Assembly: GCF_013346665.1 (NCBI RefSeq)
Contig: NZ_JABVBB010000021.1
Span: forward strand, 372,001 to 436,000
Length of the DNA: 64,000 nucleotides
Direction: 5' to 3'
Origin: Sulfitobacter maritimus
GTDB taxonomy: Bacteria > Pseudomonadota > Alphaproteobacteria > Rhodobacterales > Rhodobacteraceae
Part shown: one piece after another, positions 27,902 to 36,473 of the stretch
Numbering within the stretch: position 1 is the first letter of the stretch
Layout of the letters: each line of letters opens with the position of its first letter
Program-made: the position numbers and the translations under genes
The notes under the pieces: model-generated
What the model was told of the DNA's origin: nothing
The model's database searches: none
The model's input: only the letters and a program-made list of their open reading frames with translations

Positions 27902-28888
27902 ATGTCCTCAAAACCCGCGCTGAGAGTCGGCTTTATTCTGGCCCGTCAATTCACGCTGTCGGCATTCGCAAACTTCGTCGATGTGCTGCGCCTCGCGGCG
28001 GACGAAGGCGACAGATCACGCCCGATCCGCTGCTCTTGGCGCGTGCTTTCGGTGACGATGGACCCAACAGTGTCAAGCTGCGGGATTCCGGTGCAGCCCG
28101 ATGAACGACTGGGCGATCCGCGCGAGTTTGATTACATCGTCGTCGTCGGCGGGCTGATCCCCGCGATGCAGGACCTCAACCCGGTCTATATTGAATACCT
28201 CAAGCGCTGCGCGCGGGCCGATGTGCCGATCATTGGTGTCTGCACCGGCGCGTTTATTCTCCACCGCGCCGGATTGATGGACGGTTACCGCTGCTGCGTA
28301 AGCTGGTTTCATCATGACGATTTTCTAGAGCAGTTTGAGGAGCTTATTCCCGTCTCCGACCAGATTTTCGTCGTCGACCGCGACCGGATGACCTGCTCGG
28401 GCGGGGCGAGCTCCGCGCATCTGGCGGCGTTTCTCGTGGACCGGCATATCGGACAGGCCGCAGCGCGCAAAAGCCTGAACATCATGATTATCGACGAAGC
28501 CCAGACCCCCGAGAACCCGCAGCCGGGTCTGCCTTTGGAATACAACACCTCCGACAAATTGGTGCGTAAAGCGCTGCATTTGATACGTCAGAATGTAGCC
28601 ACCCCGCTGACGGTGGGCCAATTGGCCGAACGGCTAAAAGTCAGCCGCAGGCGTCTGGAAAGGCATTTTGAGGAAGCGCTGCAACTGTCGCCTGCCGAAG
28701 CGGGCATCTCGGTGCGGCTGAATGTGGCGCGTCACCTATTGCGCGGTACGGACCGGACGGTGACCGACATTGCCGCGGCGACCGGGTTCTGTGATGCTTC
28801 GCATTTCGGAAAGGTGTTTCGCGGTCGAGAAGGGTCTCCGCCGGAGGCTTGGCGGCAGAAAGCCTGCCTTCTTGAACCGGAAATGTAG
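27902..28888 (+). CDS. GlxA/GbdR-type AraC family transcriptional regulator
   Basis: A 328-residue regulator with an N-terminal GATase1-like (DJ-1/PfpI) domain, seen as FDYIVVVGGLIPAMQ and PIIGVCTGAFILHRAGLMDG. A C-terminal AraC helix-turn-helix pair follows from about residue 225 (TVGQLAERLKVSRRRLERHF and TVTDIAAATGFCDASHFGKVFR). This architecture is shared by GbdR and SouR of Pseudomonas, which sense glycine betaine and sarcosine. It is transcribed away from soxB, 129 bases apart, so control of the sox-glyA-sdaA operon by sarcosine or betaine is a strong inference. A hairpin begins at its stop codon. Confidence 0.9.
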   Translation: MSSKPALRVGFILARQFTLSAFANFVDVLRLAADEGDRSRPIRCSWRVLSVTMDPTVSSCGIPVQPDERLGDPREFDYIVVVGGLIPAMQDLNPVYIEYLKRCARADVPIIGVCTGAFILHRAGLMDGYRCCVSWFHHDDFLEQFEELIPVSDQIFVVDRDRMTCSGGASSAHLAAFLVDRHIGQAAARKSLNIMIIDEAQTPENPQPGLPLEYNTSDKLVRKALHLIRQNVATPLTVGQLAERLKVSRRRLERHFEEALQLSPAEAGISVRLNVARHLLRGTDRTVTDIAAATGFCDASHFGKVFRGREGSPPEAWRQKACLLEPEM

Positions 28889-28918
28889 ATCGGCGGGCGC
28901 AACCCACGCCCGTCGATC
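28888..28918. terminator. Bidirectional hairpin between convergent genes
   Basis: Arms 28888-28899 (GATCGGCGGGCG) and 28907-28918 (CGCCCGTCGATC) pair over 12 bases with one wobble and a seven-base loop. It starts at the last base of the regulator's stop codon and ends eight bases before the BCCT stop. The T-tract is weak on either strand, so termination efficiency is uncertain. Confidence 0.55.
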
Positions 28919-28926
28919 CAAAAGGC

Positions 28927-30501
28927 TTAGATTGCCGAATGTGCCGTGGTGATTCCGTCTTTGGAATGTTCCCGCGACAGGCAGCGCAGAATGGCGAAAC
29001 ACATCAGCACCATGATGACCGAGAACGGCAAAGCTGCGATGATCGCTGCGGTCTGCAACGTGCTAAGCGCTGCGCTGCCTCCGGCCACCAACAAAACGGC
29101 CGCCACTACGCCTTCGAATGTCCCCCAAAGAATACGGTGACGGAACAGCGGGTTCTCGTTCCCTTCGCTGAGGATTGTCGCCACAACCAGCGTGCCGGAA
29201 TCCGATGAGGTGACGAAGTAAGTGGTCACAAGGATCGTACCAATCACGCCCGCGACAACAGCAATCGCGCCGACGTCCATCGCCTCAAAGGTCGCAAAGA
29301 GCGCCATCGAGATATTCGCATTCACCGCGTCAGACACGCCGCCCGGCCCAAAAAGCTCAGCCCAAAGCGCTGTGCCACCGTAGGCCACGATCCAGACAAA
29401 CGACAGGAGCGATGAGACACCGACCACGCCAAAGATGAATTCCCGAACTGTTCTGCCCCGCGAAACCCGCGCCACAAACACACCAACGAAAGGCGCCCAA
29501 GAAATCCACCAACCCCAATAGAATGTGGTCCACCACCCCTGCCACATCGCCTGCCAATTGGTCGCATCAGCGGGAACACTTTCAACAAAGACATTAAACC
29601 GGAAGAGGTTCGTCACATAGGACAGCGTGGCTTCGCCAAGACTAACCAGCAGATACCTTGTCGGCCCCCATGCGAAAAAGAAGACCAAGAGCAGGATGGT
29701 CAACCACATGTTAACCTGAGACAGCCATTTGATGCCGCGATCAAGGCCAGACAGCACCGAGCAGAGCGCTACGCCGGTGATCACGGCAATCAAGATCAAC
29801 TGCACCGCCTCTGTGATCGGAACCTCCCAGATATGGTTCAGCCCCGCGTTAATCTGGGTAACACCCAGTCCCAAAGAGGTCGCGATGCCAAAGATGGTCG
29901 CAAAGACCGCAATCACATCAATCACCACGCCAAGCCCGCCTTCGACACGGTCACCGAAAAGCGGATAGAGCGTGTAGCGGATGCCCAACGGTTTCTTCAG
30001 ACGGTAGCTGACCAGACAAAGCGCCAGGGCAACAATGCAATAAATGGCCCAGGCATTCAGTCCCCAGTGAAAGAAACTGACCTGAAGCGCCATATCCGCG
30101 GCGACCGCGTTGCTGGTCCCCTCTGCGAAGGGCGTGCCGCCCGTGTAGTGAAACATCGGTTCTGCGATGGACCAAAAGATGATCCCAATCCCCTGTCCCG
30201 CCGCATAGAGCATCGCAAACCAAGTGAAATAGCTATACTTTGGCCGCTCATTCTCGTCACCTAGCCTGAGAGCGCCGTATTTACTGACGGCAATCCCCAC
30301 CAGAAAGATCAAAAAGACGCAGGACAGAAGGACATACCACCAGTTAAAATAAAAGGTGACAAAGGTCCGGGCGCTGTCGATCCAAGCGGCGGAATCCGTT
30401 GGAAAGGCAAGCACCAAAAAGACAAACAGCAGAATGATCCCGGCCGATATTAACGACGAATACGGGTTCGCTCCCCTGAATACTCCCGATCGAATAATCA
30501 C
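28927..30501 (-). CDS. BCCT family betaine/osmolyte transporter
   Basis: A 524-residue secondary transporter with about 12 membrane helices. The BCCT signature is visible as TTFYWGWWISWAPFVGVFVARVSRGRT, with MWQGWWTTFYWGWW aromatic residues that form the substrate cage, and YFVTSSDSGTLVV near helix 10. It begins with a GTG preceded by GGGAGG eight bases upstream. Family members carry glycine betaine, choline, carnitine or DMSP. Placed between the sox regulator and the creatinine ABC genes it may import betaine, sarcosine or creatine, but the sequence does not decide. Confidence 0.9.
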   Translation of the reverse strand: MIIRSGVFRGANPYSSLISAGIILLFVFLVLAFPTDSAAWIDSARTFVTFYFNWWYVLLSCVFLIFLVGIAVSKYGALRLGDENERPKYSYFTWFAMLYAAGQGIGIIFWSIAEPMFHYTGGTPFAEGTSNAVAADMALQVSFFHWGLNAWAIYCIVALALCLVSYRLKKPLGIRYTLYPLFGDRVEGGLGVVIDVIAVFATIFGIATSLGLGVTQINAGLNHIWEVPITEAVQLILIAVITGVALCSVLSGLDRGIKWLSQVNMWLTILLLVFFFAWGPTRYLLVSLGEATLSYVTNLFRFNVFVESVPADATNWQAMWQGWWTTFYWGWWISWAPFVGVFVARVSRGRTVREFIFGVVGVSSLLSFVWIVAYGGTALWAELFGPGGVSDAVNANISMALFATFEAMDVGAIAVVAGVIGTILVTTYFVTSSDSGTLVVATILSEGNENPLFRHRILWGTFEGVVAAVLLVAGGSAALSTLQTAAIIAALPFSVIMVLMCFAILRCLSREHSKDGITTAHSAI

Positions 30502-30520
30502 AATTTTCCTCCCTGTGATC

Positions 30521-30566
30521 GAAAAAACGAAAAGCGGCTCCCCCTGCTCACCGTCTAACGCTTTTA
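30521..30566 (-). terminator. Terminator candidate after the ABC operon
   Basis: Read leftward just after the ABC ATPase stop, AAAAGCG (30559-30565) and CGCTTTT (30530-30536) form a stem with a 22-base loop, followed by a six-T run (30522-30527). It would separate the ABC operon from the BCCT gene. The loop is long, so the call is tentative. Confidence 0.45.
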
Positions 30567-30572
30567 GTCAGG

Positions 30573-31694
30573 TCACTTATTTTCACCCGGCAGAATATGG
30601 CAGTGCTCCGCTGCCCAATGGACGACCAGCTTGGCGCCCGCCTGACGGTTCAGCAAAGCCAGTTCGTCATGCGATTTTTGCACCTTAAGCTCTTGGCCTG
30701 TGTCCGTCTCCAAAAATAGCATCGCCGTGCCACCGATGAATTCTTCGCCCGCAATCGTCGCGGCAATGCCGTCTTGCCCCGCGTCGGGCCGACTGAGCTG
30801 CATGTTCTCCGCGCTGACAATAAAGGTCACGGCCTGCCCCGCCGATGCGTCTGGCAACTCGGCCTTGGGCAAGACGGTCTCGCCCCCGTCAAAGGTAACC
30901 CGCCATCCATCTGCGCCCGACGGTCCTGCAACCGTCCCGTCAAAGATATTCGCAGAGCCCAAAAACTCCGCCACGAAACGGTTATAGGGTTCGCGGTAGA
31001 TTTCCTCTGGCGTGCCGATCTGTTCGATCTGTCCCCGGCTCATGATCACCACCCGGTCGGCCATCGAAAAGGCTTCGGACATGGAATGGGTCACATACAC
31101 AAAAGTAATGCCAAGGTCCTTTTGCAGGTTCGACAAAACGGCCTGCATCCGCACTTTCAAATGCGCATCAAGGGCGGACAGCGGCTCGTCGAGCAACAGA
31201 ATTTTCGGCTCGGTCACCAAGGCGCGGGCCAAGGCGACGCGTTGCTTTTGCCCGCCCGACAGTTGATTAATATTCCGGCTGGCGAACTCTGTGATTTGCA
31301 TCTTTTCCAGCCATTTTTCGGCCCGGCGGCGGCGCTCTTCTTTACCGACTCCGCGCATCTTAAGCGCGAATTCGACGTTTTCTTGCACCGTCAGGAACGG
31401 GAACAAGGCCAGCGATTGCCAGACCATCGGCGTGTCGCGGTCCCATGTGGCCTTGCCGTTGACCTTTTCACCGTCGAGGTAGATCGCGCCCTCACTGGGG
31501 TCCTCCAGCCCGGCTAACATGCGCAGCGTCGTCGTCTTGCCACAGCCAGACGAGCCCATGATTGCAAGGAACTCGCCCCGGCCAATCTCAAAATCGGCCT
31601 TTTTGACAGCCACAAAACTCCCGAACCGCTTTACCACATTGTCGAACCGAACGATCGCTTCAGACTGAACTTCCATCTGTGTATCCACTTTCAT
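30573..31694 (-). CDS. ABC transporter ATP-binding protein, PotA type
   Basis: A 373-residue ATPase. Walker A GSSGCGKTT is at 48-56, the signature LSGGQKQRVALARAL near 148, Walker B ILLLDEPLSALD follows, and a switch His sits in VYVTHSMSEA. A C-terminal TOBE domain from about residue 285 is typical of the polyamine/opine/iron uptake (CUT1/MOI-like) group. It overlaps the upstream permease by ATGA. With both permeases and the Tat-secreted binding protein it forms a complete importer, probably for creatinine or creatine given the flanking enzymes. Confidence 0.92.
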   Translation of the reverse strand: MKVDTQMEVQSEAIVRFDNVVKRFGSFVAVKKADFEIGRGEFLAIMGSSGCGKTTTLRMLAGLEDPSEGAIYLDGEKVNGKATWDRDTPMVWQSLALFPFLTVQENVEFALKMRGVGKEERRRRAEKWLEKMQITEFASRNINQLSGGQKQRVALARALVTEPKILLLDEPLSALDAHLKVRMQAVLSNLQKDLGITFVYVTHSMSEAFSMADRVVIMSRGQIEQIGTPEEIYREPYNRFVAEFLGSANIFDGTVAGPSGADGWRVTFDGGETVLPKAELPDASAGQAVTFIVSAENMQLSRPDAGQDGIAATIAGEEFIGGTAMLFLETDTGQELKVQKSHDELALLNRQAGAKLVVHWAAEHCHILPGENK

Positions 31695-32488
31695 TTCTTT
31701 TGGTCCTCAGGGCTGCGCAGCAAAAGCTGGGCCAGAATGATCAGGGTCATGGAACTGAGGAAGGCGAGAGACCCAATGGCGTTGATCCGTGGGCTTACTT
31801 GCCCTTGCAAAAAGCCGAGGATCTTGACCGGCAAAGTCTCGTTCAGCCCCGAGACAAACCACGCGACCGCAAACTCATCGAATGACACCGCCATGGTGAT
31901 AAAGAGCGCCGCAAAAATCGCCGGTTTGGCGAAGGGAATGATGACATAGCGCAGAGTCTGCCATTGGTTCCCGCCCATATTCCACGATGCCGCTTCAAGG
32001 TCAGGGTCCATTTGCGACAACCGAAGCCGGATAATCGCCATGGCAAAGGGCGCGCACATCACCCCATGTGCAATGATGACAGAAATGGTCGTGCCAGATA
32101 GGTTGATGCGGCTGAGGAAGGCCAACATCGCAAGCCCCATAATCACCACCGGAATGGTCGGCGGCAGCAGCGCCAGCGCCACGTAGATTGACTTACCAGT
32201 GAAGTTATACCGAAAGTCCGTGTAAGCGCCGCCAAATCCTAGGAGCGTGGCGATCACCGCGACGGTCAGACCAACAATCAGCGTATTGCCAAAACCCTGC
32301 CAGACCAACGGATCCTCCCAGATCGCACGATACCAATCGGTCGAGAATGTCCCAAGCGGCAGCGATGGGAACCGGTCGGAGTTGAGCGAAAAGACGAAAC
32401 TCCCCGCGATTGGCGCAAAAATGAACAACAGGCATAGGACGATATGCAGCTTCAGCAGGCCGTTGATAATCCGGTTTTCATTGCCCAT
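31691..32488 (-). CDS. ABC transporter permease, PotC type
   Basis: A 265-residue inner-membrane permease with about six helices, starting GLLKLHIVLCLLFIFAPIAGSFVFSLN. The EAA coupling loop reads DLEAASWNMGGNQWQTLRYVIIP, near residue 170, typical of the PotC family. The start at 32488 overlaps the stop region of the previous permease; an in-frame upstream start at 32530 would overlap it by about 40 bases. It is the second of two permeases in the creatinine-linked importer. Confidence 0.9.
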   Translation of the reverse strand: MGNENRIINGLLKLHIVLCLLFIFAPIAGSFVFSLNSDRFPSLPLGTFSTDWYRAIWEDPLVWQGFGNTLIVGLTVAVIATLLGFGGAYTDFRYNFTGKSIYVALALLPPTIPVVIMGLAMLAFLSRINLSGTTISVIIAHGVMCAPFAMAIIRLRLSQMDPDLEAASWNMGGNQWQTLRYVIIPFAKPAIFAALFITMAVSFDEFAVAWFVSGLNETLPVKILGFLQGQVSPRINAIGSLAFLSSMTLIILAQLLLRSPEDQKK

Positions 32489-32489
32489 T

Positions 32490-33335
32490 TTACTTGCCCC
32501 GCTCTTTGTAAGCGTAAGTGATAGCTGCAAAAGCTGTCGTCAGAAGTGTGGCAATCATCATGATCGCCACGACCGCCGCGCGGGGCCATTGCTGGCCTGA
32601 TTTGGTGAAGTCTGTGATCATGATCGACAGCGTAGGCGGATTGCCACCGCCGAGATAAAGCGGGCTCACGAAATCCCCAAAGCTAAGAATAAAAGAAAAT
32701 AGCGCCGCAATGACCAGACCAACTTTGGCAGAGGGCGCGATCACCGCGAAAACCGTCCGAAGCCGCCCGCAGCGCAGATTATGCGCAGCTTCGATAAGGT
32801 CCCGGTTTACAAAATTCAGACTGAAGGTCTGCAAAAGAATAACCAGCGGCAGAGTAAGCGTTACCATGCCCACGATCACGCCAAACGCGTTGTTCAACAT
32901 CGAAAATGGGCCAAGCCCGATATAGGCGAATGCGGCGTTTATGATCCCTGCGTCAGATAGAAACACCTGCAAAGAATAGACGCGCACGAGGTAGCTGGTG
33001 AAAAACGGGATGATAAGGATAAAGATCATCCAGCGCTTTGCCTTCTCGCTCATCTTGAAGGAAATCGCATAGGAGGCCGGAAAAGCAATGGCGCTGGTGA
33101 TCGCCGCAGCCGCCGTGGCAAGGATAAAGGTACGCAAGTAAGCGTCCCAGAACACACCCCGCGACAACACTCTTTCCCAGTTCCCGAAATTAAGGTCAGG
33201 GGTCATCTGGAAGTTCCGCACCGTCCAGAAGCTGATCGCAACCAGAAAAAGAAGCGGGAATAGAAAAAAAGTCAGCTGCCATATCAGCAGCGGAAGTGAC
33301 AGGATCAGAGAAAAAAATGTCGGTCGCTTGGTCAT
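32490..33335 (-). CDS. ABC transporter permease, PotB type
   Basis: A 281-residue permease. The first helix is LILSLPLLIWQLTFFLFPLLFLVAIS, a long periplasmic loop follows, and the EAA motif is DLIEAAHNLRCGRLRTVFAVIAP. The ATG at 33335 is preceded by GGGA; a second in-frame ATG at 33347 is possible. Its gene follows the binding-protein gene after a gap of about 60-70 bases. With the PotC-type gene it makes a heterodimeric channel. Confidence 0.9.
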   Translation of the reverse strand: MTKRPTFFSLILSLPLLIWQLTFFLFPLLFLVAISFWTVRNFQMTPDLNFGNWERVLSRGVFWDAYLRTFILATAAAAITSAIAFPASYAISFKMSEKAKRWMIFILIIPFFTSYLVRVYSLQVFLSDAGIINAAFAYIGLGPFSMLNNAFGVIVGMVTLTLPLVILLQTFSLNFVNRDLIEAAHNLRCGRLRTVFAVIAPSAKVGLVIAALFSFILSFGDFVSPLYLGGGNPPTLSIMITDFTKSGQQWPRAAVVAIMMIATLLTTAFAAITYAYKERGK

Positions 33336-33407
33336 ATTATATCCCATGGACTCGCAGGTGAGACGATGAGGAGCGCAGTCTGCCCACGCTTCTCAAGTCT
33401 CTGTCAA

Positions 33408-34526
33408 TCAAGCGCTTTTGTAGTCTGACCAGAAGTCGTTCCACTCTTCCAAACTTTGCTGGATCGGAAGCTGGCGATACTGGATCAAGCCTTCGCGGAT
33501 CATATCCATCGCGTTGCGCTCGCCCAAAACCATGTTCTGCCGTTTCGCTTCGGCAAGGTTGGTCTCGTTCAAAACTTCCCAGCCCTTTTTTGACGGGATC
33601 ATCGCAGGATAAGCGGCCATATCCGCGGATTTTGCCTGCCCTTGGGGCGAGGTGATCCACTGGATCCACTTTTTGGCCATTTCCTGATTGCGAGAGCCTT
33701 TGCCGATTGAGAAACTCTCAGTCCATTGCAATCCGCCCTGCTCAGGAATCACGCTGCGGACCGGGCTGCCGTTTTTCTCCAACGTGCCGGTGATCCAATC
33801 GCCAATTCCGGCAAAGGCGAGCATTTGACCATTATCGAGCGATGAGAATGTCCCGCCGTAGTCAAAAAAGCCTCCTGCCTGCCGGCGCAACGACATTGTA
33901 TGCTCTTGCACCTTTTCCCACGCCGCTTGGTCGATGTCATAGGGCGACGGATTGCCGACATGCAGGCTGGCTTGCCCTAGATTTGGCAGATGCCAATCAA
34001 AATGGCCCAGCTTGCCCGTCAGGCGCTCATCGGCGAAAAGATCATAGCTTGAGGCTTCTTTTTCCGAGAATGTGTCGGTGTTATAGGCAACCCCAAGGAA
34101 GCCGAAACGCGTGATAACGGAATACAATTTGTCATCTTGCCAGTGGCCGGGGAACTTCTGGAATTCAGGGAAAAAGTCGTCAAACGGGTAGTCCGCGGGG
34201 TCAAGCTCTTCGATATAGCCTGCGGCATTCAACTGCTGAACATATTCCCCGTCGGATAGAATGACATCAAACGTGCCGCGCGGAGATTGCGCAATCAAGC
34301 CCAGCATATTGTCACCGCCGGTGTAATACTTCGGCACGAATTTGACGTTATTCGCCTCTTCGAACTCACCGACGATATCCGGTTCGGCATGGCCATACCA
34401 CGCCAACATCGAAAGCTCAGTTGTCTGCGCCGCGGCGCGAATGGACAAAAAGGGCGTGGCCAGCGCGGCCCCCCCGGTAATTTTTAACAAGCTACGCCGA
34501 TTGGGTCTGATAAGTCTGTTAGACAT
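33408..34526 (-). CDS. ABC transporter substrate-binding protein (Tat-exported)
   Basis: A 372-residue periplasmic binding protein of the PotD/spermidine-putrescine family. The N-terminus has a twin-arginine signal, NRRSLLKITGGAALATPFLS, with the Arg pair at 10-11 and probable cleavage after AAA near residue 33. TELSMLAWYGHAEPDIVGEFEEANNVKFV starts the mature lobe. It is encoded directly after creatininase and before the permeases. Ligand not known; creatinine, creatine or a related guanidino compound is inferred from context only. Confidence 0.9.
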   Translation of the reverse strand: MSNRLIRPNRRSLLKITGGAALATPFLSIRAAAQTTELSMLAWYGHAEPDIVGEFEEANNVKFVPKYYTGGDNMLGLIAQSPRGTFDVILSDGEYVQQLNAAGYIEELDPADYPFDDFFPEFQKFPGHWQDDKLYSVITRFGFLGVAYNTDTFSEKEASSYDLFADERLTGKLGHFDWHLPNLGQASLHVGNPSPYDIDQAAWEKVQEHTMSLRRQAGGFFDYGGTFSSLDNGQMLAFAGIGDWITGTLEKNGSPVRSVIPEQGGLQWTESFSIGKGSRNQEMAKKWIQWITSPQGQAKSADMAAYPAMIPSKKGWEVLNETNLAEAKRQNMVLGERNAMDMIREGLIQYRQLPIQQSLEEWNDFWSDYKSA

Positions 34527-34596
34527 TCTATTTCTCCTTGTTGGGTCGTTTGTTATTTATCCTGCGTGATTGATCCGCAGGTTATCTTCAAAAGGC

Positions 34597-35373
34597 TTAG
34601 GAAAATTCGTCTTGCAGAGCCTTAACGATCCCCTTGGTGCAGACCTCAAGCAAAAGGTCCCCCTTTTCCGCCGTGGCTTCTTTGGGGGAAGACAAGGTGC
34701 CGCTCGCGGGTGTCCAATCGGGCTTAGCTGGATAAACATCATAGGGTGGGAATGTGGCTGGCGCATGTTCAACCGCATTCTGCAAAGACACCAGTTCGGG
34801 GTGCAACCGAAGCATCAGTGACGTTTCCAAAACGCCCCCATGCTCAATATCCCAGCCGTGAAAACCATTCGGGTAGAGCTTTTCGATTGAGGCTTGATCA
34901 ACGAAATCCCAATAGGACAGCACCACGAATTTCACGTCATGAATATCGGCCCAGTCGAGTTCGCGCAGGGCAAGGTCGATCGCCTCTGTGATAAACCAAG
35001 AGTTCTCGAAATGCCCGTTCACAATGCAAAGGTTGCGCGCCCCGTGGCGCACGAATTCTTTGACCACGTCTTTGAGCGCATTAACGAGGCTTGCCCCATC
35101 AAGACTGGTTGTGCCGGGGAAGAAATTACCGCCACCCGACTTTTGATGTGATTTGTAGCCGTAGGTGAAGGGCGGTGCGACAAGCCCGCCCACTTCCTCG
35201 GCCGCTCGCCGGGCGAATTCTGTGGGCAACAACACATCAACATGCATCGGCATATGGTGGCCATGCTGCTCCATCGAGCCGAGCGGAATCAGAATAGGAA
35301 CGTCGCCGCCTTTCACCTGCTCTTGATAGTCTGGCCAGGCCATTTCGGCTGCGAAAACGGTAGAACGCGGCAT
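34597..35373 (-). CDS. crnA: Creatininase (creatinine amidohydrolase)
   Basis: A 258-residue metal-dependent hydrolase interconverting creatinine and creatine. The metal ligands sit in the arrangement recalled from the Pseudomonas enzyme, offset by one: Glu35 and His37 (MEQHGHH), Asp46 (HVDVLLP), His121 and Glu123 (NGHFENS). Further close matches are YGYKSHQKSGGGN, FPGTTSLDGA, VVLSYWDFV and GWDIEHGGVLETSLML, so this appears to be true creatininase, not merely a family relative. The start at 35373 follows GGGGG; 54 upstream in-frame codons are rejected. It leads the ABC importer operon and is divergent from the LysR gene. Confidence 0.93.
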   Translation of the reverse strand: MPRSTVFAAEMAWPDYQEQVKGGDVPILIPLGSMEQHGHHMPMHVDVLLPTEFARRAAEEVGGLVAPPFTYGYKSHQKSGGGNFFPGTTSLDGASLVNALKDVVKEFVRHGARNLCIVNGHFENSWFITEAIDLALRELDWADIHDVKFVVLSYWDFVDQASIEKLYPNGFHGWDIEHGGVLETSLMLRLHPELVSLQNAVEHAPATFPPYDVYPAKPDWTPASGTLSSPKEATAEKGDLLLEVCTKGIVKALQDEFS

Positions 35374-35464
35374 AGATCCCCCTGCATCTTGCGTTAACGA
35401 AAGCCTAAGACAGCTTGCGGAATACAAAAAATTCATAGTAGCAATAACTGAATAAGGATAATTT

Positions 35465-36379
35465 ATGATGCGTAAGTTCACGAACCTACAGACTGACCTG
35501 CTGCGTACTTTTGTGACCGTGGTTGACCTGCGCAACTACACCGAAACAGGCAATGTGTTGGGCCGAACCCAGCCTGCGATCTCTCTCCAAATCAAACGGT
35601 TAGAAGAAATTGCAGGTGTTAAGTTGCTGTTGCATGAAGGCAAGAAAGTCGAGCTCACCCCCAATGGGCAAGCCTTGCTGGGATACGCTAGAGAGATTCT
35701 GCGGCTGAACGATCGCGCAGTTGCCAACCTCCAGCAAGCTGCCTTTTACGGTACGCTGAGGGTCGGCCTACCGGTGGATTACTCGATCGAGTATTTCCAA
35801 AGCATCATTTCTGAATTTTCCCACAACAATCCAGACGTTACGCTTGATATCCGCTGTGACCGCAGTGTCGATCTTCTGTCCGCCTTGCATGTTGATGATC
35901 TGGACCTGACCATCGCGCTCACCGACACGATGTCGGCGCCGCATGTCTCAGTCTATTGGTCAGAGCGTCCGGTTTGGGCCTGTAGCCGTGACTATAAGAT
36001 CGACCCCACGCAGCCGCTGAAACTCATCGCCCACCCCAACGGCTGCTTTTACCGCCGCCGGATGATCGAGGCTTTGGACACTGAAGGCCGCGATTGGCGC
36101 GTTTCATTCGAAAGCCTCGGTGTTTCGGCGCTGCAAAAGGCGGTGCTCGACGGGATGGGCGTGACAGCATTGACCCGCAAAACAATGCAGCCCGGGATGC
36201 GTATCCTCACACAAAGCGACGGTTTTCCGAACCTGTCTAAAATCCACGTCGGTCTATTTTATAAACACATCAAAATGTCAGACGCGGCGCTAAAGCTCAT
36301 TGAGAAGATTACTGAGAACATCTCTACCTTCCGTATTCCCACCCGAACCCGGGCCGAAACGGTAAAGTCCCGCCATTAA
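35465..36379 (+). CDS. LysR family transcriptional regulator
   Basis: A 304-residue regulator. The N-terminal winged helix-turn-helix covers about residues 7-66 (LRTFVTVVDLRNYTETGNVLGRTQPAISLQIKRLEE). The effector domain begins near 95 (LRVGLPVDYSIEYFQSIISEF). It is divergent from crnA and its importer, and lies upstream of creatinase on its own strand. Control of both directions by creatine or creatinine is likely. The 91-base divergent gap is AT-rich and should hold the operator; I could not fix a T-N11-A box. Confidence 0.9.
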   Translation: MMRKFTNLQTDLLRTFVTVVDLRNYTETGNVLGRTQPAISLQIKRLEEIAGVKLLLHEGKKVELTPNGQALLGYAREILRLNDRAVANLQQAAFYGTLRVGLPVDYSIEYFQSIISEFSHNNPDVTLDIRCDRSVDLLSALHVDDLDLTIALTDTMSAPHVSVYWSERPVWACSRDYKIDPTQPLKLIAHPNGCFYRRRMIEALDTEGRDWRVSFESLGVSALQKAVLDGMGVTALTRKTMQPGMRILTQSDGFPNLSKIHVGLFYKHIKMSDAALKLIEKITENISTFRIPTRTRAETVKSRH

Positions 36380-36473
36380 CGATCCTTATGGTTAAATGAT
36401 TTCAATTGATTTTTCTCCAGTCGCGGCCTGCTGCTAGTCAAACGCATAGAAAAGTTAGCAGAGAGGACTTCTT

